Assembly (NCBI GenBank): GCA_030545055.2
Contig: CM061533.1
Location: 25,536,003-25,600,002, forward strand
Source of the DNA: Neoaliturus tenellus
Lineage: Eukaryota; Arthropoda; Insecta; Hemiptera; Cicadellidae
Direction of reading: 5' to 3'
DNA: 64,000 nt
Under the pieces are notes generated by a model, which had not been told where the DNA came from, made no database searches, and was given only the letters and a program-made list of their open reading frames with translations. How positions within the stretch are numbered: position 1 is the stretch's first letter; each line of letters starts with the position of its first letter. Shown here piece by piece: positions 13,910-28,239 of this stretch. Made by a program: the position numbers and the translations under genes.

Positions 13910-16900
13910 TAGTGGAATCATTTTAGTGTTGAACCCCAAAAAAATTGCAACACGAGCGATTTTTTTTTTAAATGATAGCTAAGAGTGCCCTTATTAACCC
14001 CTCAAAAATCGCCATTAATCGCACCTTGGGAACATGCCAAAAAATTCAAAATGGCCGCCAAGATTGCTGCCAAAATATATATTTTAGCTTATATCTCGAA
14101 AACGGTTAGTTTTATCAAAAATCTTTATTTTAGCAAAAATGTAGCTCTTTTAATGCCGATCAGTTTTCGTATTTACATTTTGTATGTCAGACGTACGGTA
14201 TGGCCGCAATTTGCCGAGCCGTAATTCATTAAAATCTGCCTTTTTAGCGAATTTCCCTTTAGTGAAATTAAGCTATTACCGTAGGTCTCATGGTACGACT
14301 CAAGACCGGGACCATTATAACTTTTCATTTTGAGGCCCCCAGAAGCCAAAAACAACATTCTTTTGAAGTTTTAGATATACACATATATATTTATCCATAT
14401 ATATATTTATCTATATATCTATGTATCTGTAAGCACGATAGCAGCCACAAAAATGGTCCGATCATAATGAAATTTGGTATGGAGGTGTAAAGTGGTAATT
14501 ATTCGGAGTATTTCGAAAATCAGCCCGATCGGATTATTGGAAGGGGGGTAAGGGGGATTTTACCCCTCAAAAATTGATTTTTAGCGAATTTCCCATAGGG
14601 AATAAGCTATTGCCGTAGGTCTCATGGTAAGACCTAAGCCCGGGACCATGTTACTTTTTCGTTTTAAAGTGCCCAGAGACCGAAAATAATAGTCATTAAA
14701 ATTTTTATATTTATATATATGTATATTTATATGTATATATTTATATATACATATATGTATGTGTCCCTAGGCACGATAACTCTCGTAAAAACTGTCCGAT
14801 CGACACCAAATTTGGTAGAGATGTGTAATCCTACGTTTATTCGGATAGGTTCGTAAACCAGACATATTGACCTACCGGAAGGGGTAGTTTTGGGGGGTTT
14901 TATACCCCAAAAATGGGTTTTTTGCATTTTACATATGTAATCTTTAAAAATTTTAAATTTTTATTTTGACCATTGGATTAAGCTCAAAAAAACACACAAT
15001 TTAGTATCTTGAAGCTTTGCTCTATCTCCATTGGTTACCGAGATATTAAAAAGTCTAAAGACAGTACATTGTATTTTGAGGCTCCAATGTTAATCTTTCC
15101 CTTTATTTATCATAAGGAGAATAGACATTTATTTCCCTATTTATGAGCACGTGATGAAATTTTGTTTACAAGTTTAGCTGGTCAAAATTAATATTACTAA
15201 TTTGGAAATTCGCTGAGTACGCAGGTCTGCTGCGACGGGGGGTATTTTTTTTTTTTTTTTAGAAAAAAATTAAAATAATCAAATGTTATTTGACACCATT
15301 GAATTCAGCTTGAAAAAAAACAAACAATTTAGTATCTTGAATCATTGTTCTATATCCATTGGTTGCCGAGATATTGAAAGCGGTAAACACAGAACATTGT
15401 CCAAATGTTAACCTTATGGGAAATATATAAAATGCTATATATCCATTATTTCTCAACATATCTTAATAAAACTTGGTATGTGGCTTCATCTAGTAGAGAT
15501 ATACTTGATTATGGCCTAAAGTTCCCCATTTTTGACATTTCAGTGGCAGCAAACCTGCATACTCGCATTTCCCATGTTATTCTAGTGGAGAATATTCTTG
15601 CATGCTTATTTATGAACACACGTTGACAAATCTTGATGTAAGGCACCATTTTAATTATTTATTGAAGCATTTGAAATTCGCTGAGTATGCAGGTCTGCTG
15701 CAATTTTTTTTTTACATAGAAAATTTAAAAAAAATCAAATTTTAGTTTACACTGCATTGAGTTTAGCTAAAAAAAGAAAAAAAATAGGAAAACACATCGC
15801 AAAAAACTTTTAAATATGATGTTTTAAAGCAAAATTTTTATTTTCAAACATTTCGTCATCAAAAATTAAAAATTAAGAATATTTTTTTAATAAATACCCT
15901 TGTTGCAGCGAAATATTCTCCACTAGAATAACATGGGAAGCGAGTATGCAGGTTTGCTGCCACTGAAATGTCAAAAATGGGGAACTTTAGGTCATAATCA
16001 AGTATATCTCTACTAGATGAAGCCACATACCAAGTTTTATTAAGATATGTTGAGAAATAATGGATATATAGCATTTTATATATTTCTTATAAGGTTAACA
16101 TTTGGACAATGTTCTGTGTTTACCGCTTTCAATATCTCGGCAACCAATGGACATAGAGCAATGATTCAAGATACAAAATTGTTTTTTTTTTCAAGCTGAA
16201 TTCAATGGTGTCAAATAACATTTGATTATTTTAATTTTTTTCTGTAAAAAAACAAAAAATACCCCCCGTCGCAGCAGACCTGCGTACTCAGAGAATTTCC
16301 AAATTAGTAATATTAATTTTGACCAGCTAAACTTGTAAACAAAATTTCATCACGTGCTCATAAATAGGGCATAAATAAAATGTCTATTCTCCTTATGATA
16401 AATAAAGGGAAAGAGTATGCAGGTATGCTGCCATGGGGGACACTAAAAGTAGGTTTTTAGCATAGAAAAAATTTATTTTGACAATATAAAGCCATATAGT
16501 AAGTTTCATCAATATCTGTCCATAAATAAAAGAGTTTGCCTCTTCTCCTTATGATTAACATGGGAAAAGAGTATGCAGGTTTGCTGCCATGATAAGTACA
16601 AAAACCGAGATTTTTTACCTTAAATGGATGAATCTCAACCAAATGAAGATGAATACCAAGTTTCGTCCAAAAATATTGCTTAATAAGTGAAATATTAACA
16701 CATCCCAATTCTCCATAAGATTAACATTGGAGCCTCAAAATACAATGTACTCTCTTTAGACTTTTTAATATCTCGGTAACCAATGGAGATAGAGCAAAGC
16801 TTCAAAATACTAAATTGTGTGTTTTTTTGAGCTAAATCCAATGGTCAAAATAAAAATTTAAAATTTTTAAAAATTACATATGAAAAATGCAAAAACCCCA

Positions 16901-17049
16901 TTTTTGGGGTATAAAACCCCCCAAAACTACCCCTTCCGGTAGGTCAATATGTCTGGTTTACGAACTCATCCGAATAAACGTAGGATTACACATATCTACC
17001 AAATTTGGTGTCGATCGGACCGTTTTTACGAGAGTTATCGTGCCTAGGG

Positions 17050-17080
<31 letters not shown>

Positions 17081-17587
17081 AATATACACATATAAATATA
17101 CATATATATAAATATAAAAATTTTAATGACTATTATTTTTGGTCTCTGGGCACCTTAAAACGAAAAAGTAACATGGTCCCGGGCTTAGGTCTTACCATGA
17201 GACCTACGGTAATAGCTTAATTTCACTAAAGGGAAATTCGCTAAAAAGGCAGATTTTAATGAATTACGGCTCGGCAAATTGCGGCCATACCGTACGTCTG
17301 ACATACAAAATGTAAATATGAAAACTGATCGGCATTAAAAGAGCTACATTTTTGCTAAAATAAAGATTTTTGATAAAACTAACCGTTTTCGAGATATAAG
17401 CTAAAATATATATTTTGGCAGCAATCTTGGCGGCCATTTTGAATTTTTTGGCATGTTCCCAAGGTGTGATTAATGGCGATTTTTGAGGGGTTAATAAGGG
17501 CACTCTTAGCTATCATTAAAAAAAAAATCGCTCGTGTTGCAATTTTTTTGTTGTTAGGCCATATTTTCTCATAAAATGATTCCACTA
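13910..17587. mobile_element. 3.7-kb fold-back (palindromic) element
   Basis: The left half (13910 to ~15650) recurs as reverse complement in the right half (~15860 to 17587). The outermost bases read TAGTGGAATCATTTTA on the left and TAAAATGATTCCACTA on the right. Mirrored frames such as 13985-14224 (+) and 17264-17503 (-) encode the same peptide, as expected of an inverted copy rather than a gene. The left arm holds about 326 extra bases near 14250-14700 (an internally duplicated segment); the right arm holds about 307 extra near 16380-16710. A GAGTATGCAGGTTTGCTGCC phrase recurs at least six times. TA-rich microsatellite lies in both arms. No transposase is visible. Confidence 0.85.
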
Positions 17588-20500
17588 TATGTATAAATTC
17601 CATAATAAAACCTAGTGAAAGTTTTTAGATATCTTAAATTACTACCACATCTCAAACAATTAGCTCAGATGTAAGAAAAAAATAGAGTTACAGGACATCA
17701 TTTTCTGGTGGTCATATCTGTGTTTATTTGATATTTTAGTTTAAAAGTTTCCTTTAAATTTAACGTATATATTTAAGTCTGGCATTATCCACAAATAATG
17801 TTTAAAAAATCAAATGATTTTCAGCCGTTTTCTCAAAGAAAATTCGAGTAATTGAAACCTTAATCAATCAACTTACGATCGATATGTAGCTAAACGACAG
17901 GTTTAGTTTCACTACAACTTTTAATTTACTATTAGATTTTTTATATTTAGGTTGCATGTCGTTTTTTTTTTTTTTTTTTTTTTTTTTGCATAGCGTCTTA
18001 AGATATCCAGGTTGTGGTTATCTGTATAATGGACAATTATTATTTTAATAAAGTTTTCTACTTACAAATGTTTTCAACATTTGATCCAAAATGTTGATGG
18101 AGGTGAATTCAAAAAGGAAAGAGCTCACAGCGAATACCCGGAAATCATTATTCCCTCTGTTCTCTTTTACGAGGTTAAGTTCAAAGAATCTAAGGGGCTT
18201 TGACGTGGCATTCGCATTGTAAAGTTTCATTTAAACTTGAGCTTAATCAATTAATTAATTACAACTGTAATAGTCAATACTACACAAAGATTTTTTTATG
18301 TCCTAATAGTAAGAATTGCTGTAACTTGGCTTAACAGAAAGGACTTTTTATTTTAACCAACTACACTGCAAAGAATCCCCAAGCTCTTGAAATAGTTTGT
18401 GTTAAATATTTATTTTGCTACAACATACTATTTTACCATTGTATTAGGTTTGGTTCAACATGACTCAGTTGCTTTTGAACAATTCGATATTATGTTCACC
18501 ACGAATATTAAATACTTCATGCAAAACTCAATCTTCACCAAAATACATAAAATATAATTTAAATTAACCGTTAGTCCCGTTATGGTATTATGTAACCCAC
18601 CCGTTTATTAATAAGCATTAATCAAATACAATTGCTTTTTGTTTTTGGAATTTTTATCATTATTGAAAACACATTAAAATAACAAGATAAAACCAAAGAA
18701 CACCCTTTATATATAAAGTTTTTCCTCATTTTCAAACAACAGTTATCCCGTGAACAAAGCTAAATCACTAAGTCTGTACAAGATTACTTATATTATATTA
18801 GTTGCAGATCTGCAGTTTATACTGGCGCGTTCCACTGTAGGTAGAAAACAAAACAAAAAATAGTTGTAGATACCCCAAATCTGTCTGCAAATTGTATTGT
18901 TGCAGACAAAATTAGGGTTGCTTTCATTTACGCAGCAAAAATCGGTCATATTTTTTGCCAACCCGTGTTCGCAGCTCCAGTGCAAACGCGCCTATAGTTA
19001 ACTCTCAGTATTCTCCTATTACAAATTCAATAATTCAGGAATTTGTAACTACAGCAAACAGTACATGAACAGAAAAACATTTCCAGACTACAAACAGTAG
19101 ACTCAATAACTGGAAAATCAAATGTCAAAACATAGTAGTTTATTTAACTTTTAGTATTAAATTATAACGTCAAGAGATACACGTTAATGGTCTACGATCA
19201 GCAAGTGACTCACAGACCACAGTGAACCATTGTGTCAATAGTACTTGACACGCAGCTGTCAACTGACAGTTGGTTAGTTGACTGTTATTATTGTCTCGTA
19301 ACGACGAATGATGAGCTTGATGGTCGCAGAAACAGATCTACACAGTAACAGTCAATAAACCCGTTAGCCAATGTGTCTCAAAGGATACATGACTGGCGAC
19401 TTTATAAGGTGTTTCGCGTAGGTAATAACACTGTTTTAGTAAAAGTATAAGGTTTGCGATTTTCAGTGATTCTCAGTTATCTGTATTCTTAAGCCACACT
19501 TATGCCTTGTTGAAAAGTAACAGTTCTAAAGTAAACTGATTAAAAAGCAACTGTTACAAATAATGTTAAAAAACGAATACACAATATGTTGTGGTGTAAA
19601 ATTACCAGCCGATATGCAACAGTGATATGAATTAAAATCAACAAAAAAGTTTTCTTAATATAAGTTTTTGTAAAAAATAGTCCGGTGAAGCACACTCTGT
19701 TTAAGGACTTGCTGTATTTAATTCGTCCTAAAGAGTCATAAAGACCATCTTCATTATTAGACCAGTTCGTATATATGAGGTCAAAATTGTGTTTCGAGTC
19801 CCATGGTAAACTGTAGGTTCCTAGATATCATTGGATGTTGAACTATTAATCAACAGTCCTGTCTAAGAAAAATGTCAGCCTTAGTCATTAACAAGATTAC
19901 AAGACAAAATCCTATTTTCATCTATCCTTCATACTTGGCTTAAACTACCTATTTAGTTAGGTCGTCATTTCAATAAAGATATTAAAGGTAAGGTATTACA
20001 GGTATTTTAGTGTTAATAAAACCATTTACTATAACACCGGGAAAAGAGAATACCACTCTCTAAACATTGCCTTTAAATTACAAATAAACCTAGTTTAGAG
20101 TACAAAATAAAAGGGGAACCACAATTTTTTTAACTCATCTTTTCAATGTGAGTTAGCACTTCTTATGCACCCTGCGTCCCCAGATAAATCCATGCGACAA
20201 ATCACCGCTAGAGTTGAGAAAGGGTAAACGTCGGGTCCAGAAGGGTAATTGTCAGACGACGTATGGCACAATTACTCTCTTCTTGTGTGAAGCCCATGCT
20301 TTACCCGGTCATTCGCAGCCTCCTTCTTACACCCTCATCTAAATCATTTAAATGTTAAATGTTAAAATAAAAAAAATCTGCTTTTTCATTAGTTTCTACA
20401 TGTTTCAGTATACAGCATACAGTTTACGTTTAAGATAATTTTAAACGTAGACTTTATCTACGTTTTTATATGGTTTTTAAGGTACAGTATCACATATTAA

Positions 20501-21960
20501 TGTAGTTTTTAATTTCAAAACTGACAAAACTGCTCATATGAACCTAATTTAACCTCTTTAAGAATCTAACGTGATTCTATCGTAAAATTTGGAAAATACA
20601 ACAATGAAAATGAACAGTTATTATTTATTTTTTATACTGTTGTGTGAAACAATGTTTTAACTGGGCCCACAGACGTACCATCACCCCCCCCCTCCCCAAC
20701 AGACGGTTTGCTCGCGTTCAATGATTCGTGTGGTACAAATGGACCAAATCGATACATACAAAGCCGCATCAACTGCTCTAATCCTAATGAGTTGCTACCC
20801 TAATCCACTTCATAATCATTTCTGTTGTCCATCCCCGCTATTTTGAATCTTCCATTTAGTGCTTCAGTTGTTTTTTAATTAATTTCAAATAAATCGTTCA
20901 TATTTTTTAGTAATTGCACATCTGTAAGTGCTTACCTTCATTGCAAAATATATACAGGATATCTGGATTCTCTCTTTCCAAAAGTGAACGGTTATAATTT
21001 ACATTACTTTTCAATAAATACAGTCTAAAAGTTATTTCCTTTCTAGATAGATAATACTCAGTTTCACTAACTTCATGTTACTATAACATTTTTTAATGTA
21101 CCATTTATGTTTTTGTTTCAAGAAATATTTAATTACAATAAATTTACTTGTAAATTAAAAGTAAATTAACCCCCCTCTTAACACAAAACGTAATGTGGGT
21201 CATATAATCGAGACAAACCTAATGGAAACGAATAAAAACTAATTTAAACTTAGTGTAATAGTTCCCACTTTTAAGGAGCTATTCAGTTTCGCAAACTCTT
21301 TACAGGCGCTCAAAGTGTTTTCTTTTCATCATCCTTTTTATCCCCGGAGCACTTTGAAACAAGTGGATATAGAAAGCAAATTTACTGAGTAACCTTTATA
21401 AGAAGAACAACCCTCATTTGAAGTCAAGCGAAAACTTTAATTTGAAAATGTATATTTATTGGCCTTGGTTTGGTATGTATCGTTAAACTTATTTAAATGT
21501 ATTTTCAATTTTATTTTGATTTTTTAATGTTTTTAGGTTACATTTATGTTTGAAATAAATGTTACAAATAATTATTTTCAGCTACCAAAAAAAAAAAAAA
21601 AATTGAAACTCATAAAAATGACTGTTAAAAGGTTTTATATTTCTGACCAGTTTTCAAACTAAAACAATAAATTGGTATATAGTTTTATTTCACACTAACA
21701 ACGATGATTCAGATCGACTTTGCTTACTGGTCACTATTGTGAATTAATCCAGATTTACTTGTTATTTATTAGATAAAATACTTGTTTCAGAAATATTTTA
21801 AATGGTGTTCTGATTATACAATCCGTCCAAAAAATATTAATACTGTAGATTATAGAATCTACAAATATGGGTTCATATTATGAACTCATAATGAAAGATC
21901 GCGCCAGAGATCTTGCGTGTGCAATATTACTTTTAGGTGGTTTAGCATTAAAGCTAAATT
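17588..21960. other. AT-rich intergenic or intronic DNA, no confident gene
   Basis: Contains a 26-base poly-T run (17962-17987), possibly the tail of a retroposed sequence read on the other strand. Around 19190-19430 the GC content rises and a TTTATAAGG box appears near 19400, which could be a promoter or untranslated exon; there is no open frame to support it. Another GC-raised patch lies at about 20150-20340. Confidence 0.35.
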
Positions 21961-22053
21961 AATATTCTCATATTAGTGATTTATATTAAAGTTCATGAGT
22001 ATATAAGTTCATTAACTTATAATATTCTCATATTAGTTATTTATATTAAAGTT
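21961..22053. repeat. 60-bp tandem duplication
   Basis: AATATTCTCATATTAGTGAT at 21961 recurs with one change at 22021, followed in both by TTATATTAAAGTT. The period is exactly 60 bases and covers about one and a half units. Confidence 0.8.
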
Positions 22054-24551
22054 GTAAAGAATTGCTGTCTAACTTCTAATGTTTTTGTTAAGTAGGTTAA
22101 GTATATATTTAGTTAACTGTTGTGTTGTTAACTATAATTCATACTAATTTCTATGTTATTTCGTTTAAATTAGTAATATTTAAAAATGTTCACAATTCCT
22201 ATCATTTAAATTATTCTGTGTTGGGTAAGGTCTTGGTAGAGCACAGGTAAAATGGATTTAACATTATTATTTTTATTATTATTCTAGTTAAATTTAATTT
22301 TACCTAATAGAGCGAATAGAATGTTTTTAATTATTTTTATAAATATTTTTCTTAACAGTATGTTTAATTCATTAAACACTTCACATAAATATATATTTTA
22401 CAATAGACTTAGTATAAAAAATATACCTTTGTAAAAGAAAACAAAGCATTAAACACAATTGTGAAACTAGCTATGAGAAAACCAAACAAAATGTGAAACG
22501 AACCGAACTCAAAAACCAGAGGATTACAAGCAAACTCATTTGGATTCTAGTTTGGATTTCGGCTCATTTATAGAAAAAATGAAGTTTGTTATCAGTTTTG
22601 ATTTGATATTAAAAACAAATACAAAGTAATTGTAAAATACAAGTGATTATCTTCTAATATTTTACTTTTTTAACATTTGTAAAACATACAGAAACATTTG
22701 TAATAATATATCAACTACAACAATTTGCTATTCTGTTCAGTTTAAAGAGGAGACTGCTTGGTTTATAAGAGATGGAACAGTTACATTTTTAACTTCTCCG
22801 GGTAACAGTTAATTTGACAGCTGTAATTAGTAGAGTAAAGAGGATGGGCTCACTGCAAACCTGCCAGTTTTATATCCCTAAATATTTTACTTTGCTTTGC
22901 ATTTAATTCACACAAGAGTTTTTTTTTTTTTTTTGAGAATAGACATTAAAAATTTTCATCGTTTTTTATTGCAGATTAAACTAGATGGATTTTGATCGAA
23001 TTTGGGTTTTTGACGGTCTGGGGGATTTTTGTTGGAAAGTAAACATTTTTTCAATATCGCTAATTTTAAACTGATAACACACTTTCCACCGATGACCAAG
23101 TTTATGAATATGTTTTTATAGGTTTTTTCCCCTAGATAATCATACGTCCGGGCTGATATTATGTAATAATAAGAATAAGAGTTGTATTATTATTTTATTT
23201 TGACGATGATTTATTTTCGAAATATATTATTTTTATTTACCAAACATCATTAAACACTGAATGAATTTGAATAAAAAGTGATTATTGAGTGTTCATTTTA
23301 TGTTTATTAATTTATTTAATACAAAAAAGTAAAGAAAATTAAAAAGGCATACATAATGAACTGTCAGGTTTCATAAAATGCGAATTATTGCCGATTCGGA
23401 AAGATTGCCTGAATTGACTACTTACAGAATTATCAGAGGTTAATTCATTCATTTACTACTTAGAAGCCACCAACCATATCGAAGATCATATTGAAGACTA
23501 ACCAACCATATACTTAAGGTACTTAACGTGAATTTTACATGGTCATCAAAAACATCTAGACGAAAAATTACTTCTGCTAATAATGTACAGAGTTTTAGTT
23601 TAGGATGTTACAAAAATATAATGTTAAAAAGAGAATGGGTATTTCTAAAAACAAAGTTGAAAAATTATTGTTAGTTTCTACCTATTTGTGTTTGTAAAAA
23701 TTGCTGTAGGATATTAAAAAAAGTAAATTGCCTTAGACTAGTTCCCCCGGTGTGGCTATTTATCCCCGGAATGTCATTACTAGAAGTGAACTATCGCCCT
23801 CACCTACCTCTCGCTTCAGGACCATCCGGTAGTTGGGTTCTAATTAGCTTAAAAGCATTCGTCAAACCTTATTTCCTTTTAACTCACTAGCAGCAGACAG
23901 TTATTCCATTCCTTAGTAATCATTCAATACTCACATACATTAAACTGAGTTTTGAATTTTTTTTAAAGCAATTGACTTTGTTTTAACATTTCTAAAATCA
24001 TTTAGTTATTTAAAAATAAATTAACACCGTCGAGATAAAATATGAATGAAATATAAATGGAAGCATCAAATACAATCATATATTTTAATCAATTTGTAAA
24101 ATAATAAGTTTTATGCAATTGAATTAAATAGTTTTTTATGTTACTGTATCAAACATATTTAGTTTGCATTAATCAAGTTTAAAGTTTATCTTTAAAAATA
24201 TATATACTTCAATCATGGCAAAGAATAAGAAAAATTATCAGTGTGTTTCAAATAAGAGTAGACGTTACCAATAACAGAAAACGATATTTCACTGGTTATG
24301 TCATTAATTTCCTGAGCATTGTGTTGTATCTGTAGTGAGATAAGACTTGTTCTGGTGAAGAAAGATGTTGAGGTCTACCATTTTTTCTGTTTTTCCAGAA
24401 AACAACTTTTCAACTTTATTACTGTGATCAACTAGTAGCCATAGTATCCATGGCTACACATTCGTGTGTGTGTTCTGATATTTTCTTGATTTTTTCGTGA
24501 TGAGTATAGTATTACGGAAAAGAAGCCGAAAAAATAGATTAAAGGCTGGTC
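22054..24551. other. AT-rich intergenic or intronic DNA, no gene seen
   Basis: No credible frame on either strand. A GC-raised patch at about 23740-23840 has no open frame longer than about 30 codons. Confidence 0.4.
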
Positions 24552-24680
24552 TTGACAGTGAATATACAATGAATACAGTGATTACAGATACAGACAGTGA
24601 ATACAGGTGTGTACAGACAGATAGATGCAGATACAGATAAAGACAGTGTACAGATACAGGTTACAGACAGTCAATACAAA
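24552..24680. repeat. degenerate short tandem repeat
   Basis: Variants of GATACAGACAGTGA, with GTGAATACA and GTACAGATACAG, repeat irregularly through this stretch. It looks like a decayed microsatellite with a GACAGT/ATACAG core. Confidence 0.6.
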
Positions 24681-24848
24681 AACGTTACTTACTTATTTAT
24701 AATTCTCTAGAAAATATTTATAATTTTATTCTCTAGTTTACAGATTTAAAATATTCAATTCAGATCATCCAATTAATAATCTGTACATTAGATGTTAATT
24801 ATTTCGTTATGGTTATTACCTAAGATGGAAGGATGGAAGGTAAAATGA

Positions 24849-25064
24849 ATAATGTTGAAACGTTACGGCATGTATCACTAATATAATGAATGCAGATCGG
24901 CCTCAAAGAGATTGTATCCCAGATGAAGCTCGATGGAGGCTTTTAAGCTAATTAACACTTCAGCTGGATATGCCCTGCCTGGAGGCGGACGAGAACTCTG
25001 TTGAATAACTTCTGGACTCACACATAGTGATCTATTTGGACATCTTAATCCATTTTCCTATCGC
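24849..25064 (+). repeat. dispersed repeat, copy 1
   Basis: About 216 bases that recur in reverse orientation at 28874-29085. The GC-richer core (GCCTGGAGGCGGACGAGAAC) and both flanks are conserved, with scattered substitutions. There is no poly-A tail, inverted end or long frame. It may be a SINE-like or MITE-like family, or a small duplication. Confidence 0.7.
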
Positions 25065-26580
25065 CATGCGTTAAAATTCTGTATTTACAAAAACAAAAAT
25101 TATACTACTTTCTAATAGATACACTGATATTTATCGTTTAGTTTCAGGGTGTCGGGAAAAAACGTCCCAATAATTCAGTAGGTTACTCTACACATTAAAA
25201 TAAGCAAAAAGGTTCATGTGAACAATTGTCCTAAAATGCTTTGTTAAGCATGTAGCCGCCATTTCGTTTTTACACATAATATTTTTAACTTCCCTAAATG
25301 GTGGATCTATTAAGTTCATATTTGGCATGACTATCACATCAAAGTCCATTTCCATGGACAATTACTTTTCCCACTGTTTATTTTCAAAATGCAGTTATTT
25401 TAAACTTTTTAATTAAAATTTTTCAAAAACTGTTAATTGCATCAAACTTTTACACGAGATTAAGAAGTTGACAAATAAAATTATCTAGACTACGATACCA
25501 AATTTGTAAAGATTTGAGAACATATGACACAGTTCTTGAGATTTATCTGCAATAAAATATAGATTTTATGTTATAATTAACGTAAATTTTGTAAATTTTC
25601 AAAGAAAAGTCTCAATTACTCAGTTATTATTTGTCAAATACTTACACACTTTTTATCATTGGTTAGATGATTTAATTTCGTAACATTTTGTAAAACTTCT
25701 ATAAAATTTACCGGTTTTTATAAATTCTAATTGACAGTGGCTTAATGAAGCATTTTTGGACATATGTTCAAATGAACTTTTTTTGTTTATTTTTGCATAT
25801 AGTAACCTCCAGAATTATTAAATCGTTTTTTCCAAACATCATGGATAAAAAGTATGTAATTTACAAAAATGAATTTGTGGTGAGGTCTGTATGTATGTGG
25901 TTAGGCATGTGTATGGGGATTGTGTACAATACTAAGGAATCCCGTTTTGTTGACTGATTTTGATGTAATTGTGGGATATCCTGACAATATTTTTCATTTG
26001 TTGCAGTTAAAATATTTTGACAACTCGTTCCATAAAAGTTAAATAGCTATTGTTGTTAATAATACCTCATTTTGACCTATTTCTTCTGCATTCATGGCAT
26101 TTCGAAAACAATTCTTACCCATCGCAACATTATCATTCACGAAAATTTATTTATTTAAGTTACTGTTAGATAAGTATATAAAAAATAATAAGCAATTGAT
26201 ATGTATCCATAGATACTATCGAATTCTGAAAATAAAACAACTTAAACCGTCATTACACAAGTTTTCTCTTATTCTTGATTTTGAATAAATAAACCATTCA
26301 ATAGTCCGATTTATATAAGTATCTTTTCTACCCAAATTCCAACTATAATATAAGTATTTTAGCTGAAATGTTTTTAAAATATTTCAACTCTGATCTTTCA
26401 TGAGTGAAACAAAATCGTAAAGTTATACCATAAAGGTATCGTAAAGTTTTTCTAGAATTTTGCATGACATTTTTAAAAATATATCTTAAGTCGAACAATA
26501 GAAGTAATTAAAGGAAAACAAAATTAGTAAATGAATTGTTAGTTATAAATAAAGAATTCAATTAATATCTATTAACTTCA
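25065..26580. other. AT-rich intergenic DNA, no gene seen
   Basis: Short frames (25745-25957, 26094-26288) show the random AT-rich composition of this region and no motif. Confidence 0.4.
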
Positions 26581-26760
26581 ATGAAACGCATTAACACCAT
26601 CGGCAAGATAACGGCACCTTCAATCTGTAAATGGTTGGGAGTGCCACGGAAGTGGCTGAGCCGAGTGTTCACCAAACTCCGACTTCCGGTCCAAAAGACG
26701 CTGCTAGAGACGCTCATTGCAATGAACAACTTGAACCTGCCACATTTGATCAATCTATAG
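26581..26760 (+). CDS. possible coding exon or small ORF (59 codons)
   Basis: An ATG-initiated frame of 59 codons that I do not recognise. It stands out because it sits in ~28% GC surroundings yet has roughly 60% G or C at third codon positions, with Leu, Lys, Arg and Pro codons of coding type. Residues 17-38 (from CKWLGVPRKW to TKLRLPVQ) are basic and amphipathic. The reverse strand also carries an open frame over the same bases, so strand is not certain. It could be an exon of a host gene, a decayed gene fragment, or chance. Confidence 0.3.
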   Translation: MKRINTIGKITAPSICKWLGVPRKWLSRVFTKLRLPVQKTLLETLIAMNNLNLPHLINL

Positions 26761-28062
26761 ACAATTTTAGTACTAATAATGTAAATTATTTTCGTAACAT
26801 GTTCAATTAAAAACTAAAATATTGGTGTAAAGATTTAATCATAGCAAAAAGTTTAATTATAGCATATTATGATACTTTTTTGTTACCTACTATCACAGTG
26901 TGCTTTAAAACGTATGTAATGCTAATTTTTTATAATAACCCCAAGTGAAAAATATAATATAATTGCAAAAATTACGTCATGTAGTATAGCAATATCAATG
27001 AAGAATAAGTATACATTAGGTATACATTTATTATTGTAATCAATGCATGTTAAAAAGATTGTTGTACTTTAAAATTTAAAAATAACGATACAAATAACTT
27101 TCTAATTAGGCATAAAATGTATTTAGGTTTTATTCATCTTCTTGCTAAGATACTTAAGGAACTTTTACTACTTAAGTGCTCGACGATTCATGATGTCTCC
27201 AAGATATGTCATGTCGATTATTTAACTGAAGTTCAATCAAGTTTATTTTCATACTGCATGCTGGGTAAAAGTTGGATCTAAACTCTGAGCAATTTAGTTT
27301 AAGGTTGAACTGTTATTTTATAATAGTTTAAATTTGTCTGAAATCTCATTTACTATAAGAGAAGGTATTGACGGACTGGTCGTCGTATGAGCAGAGGGTG
27401 TGGGATGAAAAATGGAACTAATTTATTTGATAATCAGTCCTTTAATTTTAATTCTTCGCAACGGTCATTCACTCTGTAATAACGATTCCAAATTATCATG
27501 TGACCAATTTTGAATTATTGGACGAAAGAGGTGCAAGAAACACTCAATTCATATATTCAATTCATTAGTCAATACAACAAATTTCATCGATCACACTCTT
27601 GTGACACTAATCATTCTGTGTGATTATTTTACAATTTGAAATATTTCTTAAAGTTTAAAATTACAATTAGTTTGACTTCTCTGTGCCGGGCTTCAAGTTG
27701 AATACTGTCCCCGGTCTTTGCTTAGCAATTATGGTATTTTAAATTTGTAATTAAATCATTATAGACTAAAAAAGGTAGTTCTTGTTGAATTGTTCCTTTA
27801 ATTTTTTTCTACCAGTGATGATACGATATGAAACTTTCCGATAATGTTTGTAAATTTAATTTCCAATCGCATTGTGTTACCAATATACAAGTGTATTTTA
27901 CAAATTTCATTAGTTATTTCAAAAGTGAAGTTCATTAATATTGGTGCAAAGTATATTTTAATCAAATATTTACCAAATTTTTTTACTTCAAAAGTACACT
28001 GAATGTCAAGCTTGACATGACCTTCAGTGTCTGATACGTTTGACACCACAAAACACCAATAA
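26761..28062. other. AT-rich intergenic or intronic DNA, no gene seen
   Basis: No credible frame on either strand and no recognisable repeat. Confidence 0.4.
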
Positions 28063-28239
28063 CATATCGCCAACCAAGTGAAGGCTCAAGCGAGAAATGG
28101 GACGGAAGAGATAGCGACCACAATATTGGCCAATGACCAAACCACTTACACGCCTCTTCCTGGAACTTTGACAGCGTTCCTGTTAATCTGTTGGTTCTTC
28201 TACAGACGACTATTGCGACTCTTCCTTTGTTCTTCATAG
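28063..28239 (+). other. GC-raised coding-like island
   Basis: After a TAA at 28060-28062 there is an open frame of 58 codons ending at TAG 28237-28239. It reads as a polar segment followed by a hydrophobic stretch and basic residues (LTAFLLICWFFYRRLLRLF), like the end of a membrane protein. There is no ATG in it. Two pyrimidine-tract/AG sites (ending near 28204 and 28239) look like splice acceptors, so the island may instead be the intron edge of a downstream exon. The reverse strand is also open. I cannot choose. Confidence 0.25.

Noticed and set aside
13985..17503. 79-, 66- and 71-codon frames mirrored in the fold-back arms
   Set aside because: Each is present twice as reverse complements because the DNA is palindromic. 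Composition is not coding and no transposase motif is present.
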